Shown one piece after another: positions 6,741 through 10,806 of a stretch of DNA of 10,806 nucleotides; position 1 is the stretch's first letter; the number at the start of each line of letters is the position of its first letter. The translations under genes and the position numbers were made by a program. The DNA is from JBDSEG01 sp039920165 (GTDB lineage: Bacteria > Pseudomonadota > Gammaproteobacteria > Burkholderiales > Burkholderiaceae_C), in the NCBI GenBank assembly GCA_039920165.1, contig JBDSEG010000100.1, forward strand, positions 1 through 10,806. Direction: 5' to 3'. Under the pieces are notes generated by a model that saw nothing but the letters and a program-made list of their open reading frames with translations, did no database searches and was not told the DNA's origin.

Positions 6741-7457
6741 TCAGTATCCGAGGTAGGTGCGGCGCACCGATTCGTCGTTCTTGATCACCGAGCTCGGCCC
6801 CGACAGCGCGACGCGCCCGGTCTCGAGCAGGTAGGCGTGATCGGCCAGGTCGAGCGCGAGGCTCGCGTTCTGCTCGACCAGCAGCATGCTCACGCCGTCT
6901 TCCCGGTTGATGGTCCGCATGATGCGAAAGATCTCGGCGACGATCAGCGGTGCGAGGCCGAACGACGGCTCGTCGAGCAGCAGCAGCTTGGGCCGCAGCA
7001 TCAGCGCACGGCTGATGGCGAGCATCTGCTGCTCGCCGCCCGACAGCGTCCCTGCCTGCTGCGACCGGCGCGCCTTCAGGATCGGAAATCGCGCATATGC
7101 CTTCTCGATATCGTGGGCGACGCCGGGCCGGTCGCGCCGCACGTGGCCGCCCAGGCGCAGGTTGTCCTCGACCGACAGCGCCGCGAACGTGCCGCGCCCG
7201 TCGGGCACGTGGCCGACGCCCATGCGCACCACGTTCTCGGTCGCCTGCCCGACGAGCTGGCGGCCTTCGAAGAGGATGCTGCCGCTGGTGCGCACGGTCT
7301 GGCACAGCGCTCGCAGCGTGGTCGTCTTGCCGGCGCCGTTCGCGCCGAGGATGGCCGTGATGCGGCCGGCGTCGAGCTCGAAATCGAGGTCGACCAGGAC
7401 CTTCGTCGCGCCGTACGACGCGCAGAGCTTGTCGACGCGCAGAAGTTTTTCAGGCAT
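6741..7457 (-). CDS. livF: HAAT ABC transporter ATPase LivF
   Basis: This 238-residue cytoplasmic ATPase powers the LivH/LivM channel together with LivG. Visible motifs are Walker A GANGAGKT (38-45), VPDGRGTFAALSVEDNL around 84-100 in the Q-loop/helical region, a canonical signature LSGGE (138-142), Walker B LLLLDEP (158-164), and LLVEQNASLALDLAD after it, in which Gln takes the usual His place, as is normal for LivF. The short C-terminus without an added domain also fits. The ATG lies inside the end of livG with an 8-base overlap, so the two ATPases are translationally coupled. Confidence 0.95.
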   Translation of the reverse strand: MPEKLLRVDKLCASYGATKVLVDLDFELDAGRITAILGANGAGKTTTLRALCQTVRTSGSILFEGRQLVGQATENVVRMGVGHVPDGRGTFAALSVEDNLRLGGHVRRDRPGVAHDIEKAYARFPILKARRSQQAGTLSGGEQQMLAISRALMLRPKLLLLDEPSFGLAPLIVAEIFRIMRTINREDGVSMLLVEQNASLALDLADHAYLLETGRVALSGPSSVIKNDESVRRTYLGY

Positions 7458-8247
7458 GCGCCGGCGCTCCCAGATAGGCCTCGATCACCGCGGCATCGTT
7501 CTGGATATGCGCCGGCGTCCCTTCGGCGATCTTGCGGCCGAAATTGAGCGCGACGATGTGGTCGGATACGCCCATCACCAGGCTCATGTGGTGCTCGACC
7601 AGCAGCACCGTGATGTTGAGGCGGTCGCGGATATCGCGGATCAGGCGCGAGAGTTCGCCGAGTTCTTCGTGGTTCAGGCCAGCCGCCGGCTCGTCGAGCA
7701 ACAGCAGCTTCGGCTCGGCGGCGAGTGCGCGGCCGAGTTCGACCCGCTTCTGGGTCGCGAACGGCAGGTCGCCGACCAGGCGATCACCGACCGCGCCGAG
7801 GTCGAGGTAGTCGAGCAGCACCTGCGCGCGCTCGCGCAGCCGCTTCTCCTCGGCCGACACACTCGGCAGGCGCAGCGCACTCGCCACGAAGCCGGCTCGG
7901 GATCGCGAATGCGCGCCGACCATCACGTTCTCGCGCACCGAGAGCTTCTTGAACATCGCGAGGTTCTGGAACGTGCGGCCCATGCCGATGCCAGCGGCGG
8001 CGTGCGTCGGCATGGTGGTGATCGAGCGGCCTTCGAAGAGGATGTCGCCCGACTGGTACTGGTACAGGCGCGACAGGCAGTTGAAGAGCGTCGTCTTGCC
8101 AGCGCCGTTCGGCCCGATCAGCCCGCAGACCTGGCTGCGCGCCACGTCGAAGCTCACGCCGTCAAGTGCGACGATGCCGCCGAAGCGCACCGTCACTTCG
8201 CGTACGCTGAGCAGGGTGGGTTCGTGCCCGGGGTCAGGTTCTGTCAA
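7450..8247 (-). CDS. livG: HAAT ABC transporter ATPase LivG
   Basis: This 265-residue ATPase is the first gene of the liv operon. It has Walker A GPNGAGKT (45-52), the Q-loop RTFQNLAMFKKLSVRENVMV (91-110) typical of LivG, Walker B LLLLDEPAAGLN (181-192), and LLVEHHM (214-220) with the switch His. The signature reads LPFATQKRVELGRAL (161-175): the position of the second Gly of LSGGQ, usually kept as Gly in LPFGTQ-type LivG proteins, is Ala here. The start is TTG at 8247, because no ATG or GTG lies before Walker A close enough to fit homologues; there is no evident ribosome binding site before it. The C-terminal IEAYLGAPAHA matches the family end. Confidence 0.93.
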   Translation of the reverse strand: MTEPDPGHEPTLLSVREVTVRFGGIVALDGVSFDVARSQVCGLIGPNGAGKTTLFNCLSRLYQYQSGDILFEGRSITTMPTHAAAGIGMGRTFQNLAMFKKLSVRENVMVGAHSRSRAGFVASALRLPSVSAEEKRLRERAQVLLDYLDLGAVGDRLVGDLPFATQKRVELGRALAAEPKLLLLDEPAAGLNHEELGELSRLIRDIRDRLNITVLLVEHHMSLVMGVSDHIVALNFGRKIAEGTPAHIQNDAAVIEAYLGAPAHA

Positions 8248-8275
8248 GGGGTTTGTGCGCGGTCGGGGTGAGGTT

Positions 8276-8294
8276 CGGGCCGCCCACCGGCCCG
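8276..8294. repeat. 7-bp perfect inverted repeat in the predicted livG leader
   Basis: CGGGCCG-CCCAC-CGGCCCG on the plus strand. On the liv transcript it begins near the start point predicted from the -10 at 8300-8305, so it would form a very stable 5' hairpin about 29 bases before the TTG start. It could protect the message or affect initiation. Confidence 0.5.
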
Positions 8295-8299
8295 GGTGG

Positions 8300-8329
8300 G
8301 TTATAGGCGGCGCGGGACGGGCGGCGCAA
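8300..8329 (-). promoter_or_regulatory. Probable promoter of the livGFHMK operon
   Basis: On the minus strand TATAAC (8305-8300) matches the -10 consensus at five of six positions and stands out in GC-rich DNA. A TTGCGC (8329-8324) lies 18 bases upstream as a weak -35 (TTG kept). The weak -35 lies in an inverted repeat, which suggests control by a DNA-binding protein. The leader to the TTG start would be about 45 bases. Confidence 0.45.
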
Positions 8330-8380
8330 TTGTCGATTGCGCGCGGGCAGGGTTAACCGCAAAACCCCGCGGCGGCGCAA
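8320..8380. repeat. Two direct copies of a 10-bp repeat upstream of livG
   Basis: GGCGGCGCAA occurs at 8320-8329 and 8371-8380 (minus strand TTGCGCCGCC), with starts 51 bases apart, close to five helical turns. The copy nearer livG includes the possible -35 box. Paired regulator sites or chance GC-rich repetition are both possible. Confidence 0.4.
8324..8342. promoter_or_regulatory. Candidate operator: 7-5-7 perfect palindrome over the livG -35
   Basis: GCGCAAT-TGTCG-ATTGCGC, 19 bp, perfect in both 7-bp arms. It covers the weak -35 of the predicted liv promoter. Size and arm spacing suit a dimeric regulator; the position suits repression, or activation from an overlapping site. No regulator gene lies in the window, so the family cannot be named. 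Confidence 0.45.
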
Positions 8381-8399
8381 CCTTATCTTCGCCCGGCGG
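8361..8399 (-). terminator. Possible weak terminator after the TRAP/DUF1330 unit
   Basis: Shortly after the DUF1330 stop the minus strand can form an imperfect GC-rich stem (CCGC with GCGG and GGCG with CGCC, one mismatch and one bulge, 12-base loop) followed by GG and TTTT. The stem is broken and the T-run short, so some readthrough into liv is likely. Confidence 0.25.
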
Positions 8400-8410
8400 C
8401 CACGGACGCG

Positions 8411-8704
8411 TCAGAGCGCCTCGACGATCGCCAGTTCGACCTCGCCGACCCCCGCGGCCTTGCGGTACGCGGATGCAGCGGCATATTCCGGCGAGTCGTG
8501 GCAGGCCACCGCCTGCTCGAGGCTCGGAAACTCGATCACCACGAAGCGCGAGAAGCGGTCGGTGCCTTCGAGCACCTTGAAGCGCCCGCCGCGCGCGAGC
8601 ACCTTGCCGCCGTGGGCGGCGACGATGGCCGGCACCTGCTCGGTATATTTCTTGTACTCGGTCGGGTCGTCGATGCGTGCGCGGGCGAGCCAGTAAGCGG
8701 TCAT
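8411..8704 (-). CDS. DUF1330-family protein
   Basis: This 97-residue soluble protein of the DUF1330 family has a small alpha/beta (dimeric ferredoxin-like) fold. Family marks are YWLARARIDDPTEYKKYTEQ near the start, GGKVLARGGRFKVLEG in the middle and VVIEFPSLEQAVACHDSPEY (about 55-74) followed by Arg. No signal peptide or membrane segment is seen. The biochemical role of the family is not settled; members are often found beside catabolic or transport genes. It lies 46 bases after dctM with a good AAGGA site, so it is probably the last gene of the TRAP operon, and its product may act on or sense the imported compound (inference). Confidence 0.88.
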   Translation of the reverse strand: MTAYWLARARIDDPTEYKKYTEQVPAIVAAHGGKVLARGGRFKVLEGTDRFSRFVVIEFPSLEQAVACHDSPEYAAASAYRKAAGVGEVELAIVEAL

Positions 8705-8712
8705 GGCGGGGT

Positions 8713-8717
8713 TCCTT
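8713..8717 (-). promoter_or_regulatory. Ribosome binding site of the DUF1330 gene
   Basis: AAGGA on the minus strand, 8 bases before the ATG at 8704; it gives this gene independent translation from dctM. Confidence 0.6.
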
Positions 8718-8734
8718 GCGGTGAAGACATTCCG

Positions 8735-8756
8735 GTGTGACGGCGGGCCGTCACAC
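8735..8756. repeat. 9-bp perfect inverted repeat spanning the dctM stop codon
   Basis: GTGTGACGG-CGGG-CCGTCACAC on the plus strand, no mismatch. On the transcript it includes the final dctM codon GTG and the TGA stop. No T-run follows, so it is not a classical terminator; a stabilising or expression-dividing hairpin between dctM and the DUF1330 gene is more likely. Confidence 0.6.
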
Positions 8757-10115
8757 GACGAGCTTGTTGCCGAGGTTGGGCAACCAGGTGGCGAGCTGCG
8801 GAAACACGGCGATCAGGATGATGGCGACGAGCAGCGCGATCCAGTAGGCGATCGTGCCGGAGAAGATCTCGCTCACCGACAGATCGGGCTCGTCCGCCAC
8901 CGCCGCCTTCACCGTGAAGACGAGGATTCCGAACGGCGGCGTCAGCAGCCCGGTCTCGATCGCGAGGATGCCGAGAATGGCGAAGGCGATCGGGTCGAAA
9001 CCGACCGCGACCGCCACCGGCGCGAAGACCGGAACGGTCAGCAGGATGATCGAGATCGAATCGATGATGCAGCCGAGCACGAACCACACCAGCACCATCA
9101 GCGCGAGGATCGCATAGGGCGAGAGTCCGGAGCCGAGAAAGAATTCCTTGGCCGCCCCGGTGATTCCGGTCATCGCGAGGATTCGCGAATAGAGCTGCGC
9201 GGTGACGAGCAGCAGCAGCAGCGGCGCCGACGTGCGACCGACCGACAGGATCGCCTCGACCATCTCCTTGCCGCGCATGCCGCGCGCCAGCGCCAGCAGC
9301 AGGGCCAGGGTCGCGCCGACGCCCGCGCCTTCGGTGGGCGTGAAGGCGCCGAGCCAGATGCCGCCCAGCACCAGTACCACCAGCGCCAGGATGCCCACCG
9401 TGCTCCAGAGGATGGTGCGCAGCGGCACGTCGGAGGCGTCCGCGTTGGCCAGGCGCGCCGCATGCTGCGAGGCCGGCAGGTCGACGCCTTCGCCGACGCG
9501 GTGGGGCTGCGTCTTGGCGACCCAGACGATATAGCCGATATAAAACGAGACCACGATGAAGCCGGGAACGATGCCGGCGATGAAGAGCTTTCCGATCGCC
9601 AGTTCGGTCAGAACGCCCCAGACGATCATCAGCACCGACGGTGGAATCAACATGCCCAGGCAGGCGCTGCCGGCGATGCAGCCGAGCGAGAACTTGCGCT
9701 CGTAGCCGTGGCGGCGCATCTCCGGATGGGCGATCTTCGAGAACGCCGCCGCAGCGGCGATGGAGACGCCGGTGACGAAGGCGAAGACCGCATTGGCGAG
9801 CACCGTCGCGACGCCCAAGCGCCCCGGCACCCTCTGGGTGAGCCGGTTGACGAGCGTGAACAGGTCGCGCGCCGCCCCGCACTTGGCGAGGAATTCGCCC
9901 ATCAGCATGAACAGCGGGATGACCGCGAAGATGTAGTCGCGCAGTGCCTCGTAGGCGGTGCTGGCGCTGAACTGCAGGACCGTGTGCCAGTCGCCGTTGA
10001 CGAGCCAGATGCCGAGCAGGCTCGTGACGCCGAGCGAGACCGCGATGTGGAAACCGCAGAACACCAGGGCGAGCAGCACGCCCACCAGGATCATCATGTC
10101 GCTTGCGTTGAACAT
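8751..10115 (-). CDS. dctM: TRAP transporter large permease (DctM family)
   Basis: This 454-residue inner-membrane protein is the ion-coupled transport subunit of a TRAP system; it moves the solute delivered by DctP, usually a carboxylate, using a sodium or proton gradient. It is hydrophobic along its length. Family marks are YIFAVIPLFMLMGEFLAKCG (61-80), FVTGVSIAAAAAFSKIAHPE (113-132), GSACLGMLIPPSVLMIVWG (149-167) with the conserved IPPS, and GVGATLALLLAL in the second half. Length fits the usual 425-460. It begins 15 bases after the dctQ stop with only a weak AGAAG site, so coupling to dctQ is likely. The gene ends inside a 9-bp hairpin. Confidence 0.95.
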   Translation of the reverse strand: MFNASDMMILVGVLLALVFCGFHIAVSLGVTSLLGIWLVNGDWHTVLQFSASTAYEALRDYIFAVIPLFMLMGEFLAKCGAARDLFTLVNRLTQRVPGRLGVATVLANAVFAFVTGVSIAAAAAFSKIAHPEMRRHGYERKFSLGCIAGSACLGMLIPPSVLMIVWGVLTELAIGKLFIAGIVPGFIVVSFYIGYIVWVAKTQPHRVGEGVDLPASQHAARLANADASDVPLRTILWSTVGILALVVLVLGGIWLGAFTPTEGAGVGATLALLLALARGMRGKEMVEAILSVGRTSAPLLLLLVTAQLYSRILAMTGITGAAKEFFLGSGLSPYAILALMVLVWFVLGCIIDSISIILLTVPVFAPVAVAVGFDPIAFAILGILAIETGLLTPPFGILVFTVKAAVADEPDLSVSEIFSGTIAYWIALLVAIILIAVFPQLATWLPNLGNKLVV

Positions 10116-10130
10116 GCTTCTGCGGTCCGT

Positions 10131-10649
10131 TCAGTGCGACGCGCAGACGACGGTGGGGAGCTCGCCGGCGCGGGCACGCGCGATGTTCTCGGCCATCGTG
10201 ATCAGATAGCTCGATGCCGCGAGCGCGGTGCCGATCACCAGCACGAAGCGGGTCGGCCAGGTCGGCACCCGCAGCGCGCCCTCGCCTTCGAAGGCGTTCG
10301 AGGTCCACGCATAGGCCGCCGGCTCGACGCTGCCCCAGCACAGGAACGCGAAGAACGCGGCGCCGAGCAGCGAGCCGACGGCGACCATCCACGACTGCGC
10401 TGCCGGTGGCAGCCGCTTGACGAACACATCGACGTTGAGCATGCCGCCCGAGCGGATCGCGAAGCCGGCCTGCAGGAAGCAGATGATCACGATCGAGGTC
10501 GAGACGATCTCGGGCGTGCCCTTGACCGGGCTGTTGAACAGCACCCTGCCTGCCACGTCGGCCACGACCAGAAAACACAGCAGGAAGGCGAGGAATGCCG
10601 CCAGGTACAGCAGCGTGCGCGCGATCAGGTCGTTGAGCCGGGTCAGCAT
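10131..10649 (-). CDS. dctQ: TRAP transporter small permease (DctQ family)
   Basis: This 172-residue four-helix membrane protein joins DctM in the TRAP membrane complex. It shows a long N-terminal hydrophobic helix (about 11-30), then DVAGRVLFNSPVKGTPEIVS (31-50), typical of DctQ, and GGMLNVDVFVKRLP (68-81) between helices 2 and 3. Two more hydrophobic stretches follow. The open frame extends to 10748, but the ATG at 10649 is preferred: AGGAG lies 5 bases before it, it fits the family start, and the longer version would overlap the end of dctP. Confidence 0.93.
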   Translation of the reverse strand: MLTRLNDLIARTLLYLAAFLAFLLCFLVVADVAGRVLFNSPVKGTPEIVSTSIVIICFLQAGFAIRSGGMLNVDVFVKRLPPAAQSWMVAVGSLLGAAFFAFLCWGSVEPAAYAWTSNAFEGEGALRVPTWPTRFVLVIGTALAASSYLITMAENIARARAGELPTVVCASH

Positions 10650-10654
10650 GAGGG

Positions 10655-10659
10655 CTCCT
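10655..10659 (-). promoter_or_regulatory. Ribosome binding site of dctQ
   Basis: AGGAG on the minus strand, 5 bases before the ATG at 10649. It decides this start over the longer open frame. Confidence 0.6.
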
Positions 10660-10720
10660 GCGCCCCGCGCGATGCGCGCCGCGGCGGCATTGAGGAACAG
10701 AGGGTGCGAAAGGAGCGCGA

Positions 10721-10806
10721 CTACTTGATCGGGTAGCGCACCGGCCACTTGTAGCCGAGCTTCTCGGCTTCCTCGAGCGTGAGCTTCAGGACCTGGCTGG
10801 CCGGCA
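10721..10806 (-). CDS. dctP: TRAP transporter substrate-binding protein, C-terminal end only
   Basis: The last 27 codons of a minus-strand gene that enters from the right edge; they end LTLEEAEKLGYKWPVRYPIK and a TAG stop (10723-10721). Position just upstream of dctQ-dctM and the tail sequence make it the periplasmic DctP-type binding protein of this TRAP system. Too little is present to say more of its ligand. The 71 bases between its stop and the dctQ ATG hold the dctQ ribosome binding site and nothing else I can name. Confidence 0.75.
   Translation of the reverse strand, partial: PASQVLKLTLEEAEKLGYKWPVRYPIK

Noticed and set aside
8736..8755. CRP-type site (TGTGA...TCACA)
   Set aside because: The half-sites are 10 bases apart, not 6, and the element covers a stop codon within an operon, so an RNA hairpin is more likely.
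8703..10736. 677-codon plus-strand open frame opposite the TRAP genes
   Set aside because: The product is a low-complexity string of Arg, Asp, Glu, Gln and His, the mirror of membrane-protein codons in GC-rich DNA, and the minus strand encodes clear DctM and DctQ.
1..10806. tRNA, rRNA, CRISPR array, insertion sequence or attachment site
   Set aside because: No cloverleaf, regularly spaced repeats, transposase or integrase sequence was seen; coding density is continuous and composition even.

Overview
The window is strongly GC-rich DNA packed with genes and looks like chromosome from a betaproteobacterium, plausibly of the Rhodocyclales/Burkholderiales type. This rests on the MiaA and Bcr/CflA sequences, the PA2778/PA2779 gene pair, and the full branched-chain-type ABC and TRAP uptake operons common in aromatic- and organic-acid-using members. 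The genus cannot be fixed from the sequence alone. There are no mobile elements, CRISPR arrays or RNA genes that I can support.

Layout: (1) 1-1185, minus strand: a two-gene unit of a PA2779-family membrane protein followed by a PA2778-family C39-like cysteine peptidase lipoprotein that runs off the left edge. (2) 1186-1315: a divergent promoter region. (3) 1316-3543, plus strand: a Bcr/CflA drug-efflux transporter overlapping miaA (tRNA dimethylallyltransferase) by a GTGA stop/start. (4) 3528-8247, minus strand: a complete five-gene branched-chain-amino-acid-type (HAAT) ABC uptake operon, transcribed livG-livF-livH-livM-livK, whose last gene overlaps the 3' end of miaA tail to tail. (5) 8248-8410: the liv control region, with a TATAAC -10 box, two 19-bp inverted repeats, a 10-bp direct repeat and a possible weak terminator. 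(6) 8411-10806, minus strand: a TRAP transporter operon, dctP (only its last codons are inside) - dctQ - dctM, followed by a small DUF1330 protein.

How the genes fit together: about two thirds of the window is two high-affinity solute uptake systems on one strand, one driven by an ion gradient (TRAP) and one by ATP (HAAT), joined by a DUF1330 gene and a probable regulatory region. No catabolic enzyme or regulator lies inside the window, so the substrates are unknown; organic or aromatic acids and amino-acid-like solutes are the natural guesses. The left part combines housekeeping tRNA modification, drug efflux and an uncharacterised lipoprotein peptidase pair.

The points most worth following are the peptidase pair, whose only obvious in-frame start is a CTG overlapping the upstream stop; the 12-bp perfect hairpin that buries the livM ribosome binding site; the Gly-to-Ala change in the LivG signature motif; and the palindromes in the liv control region.
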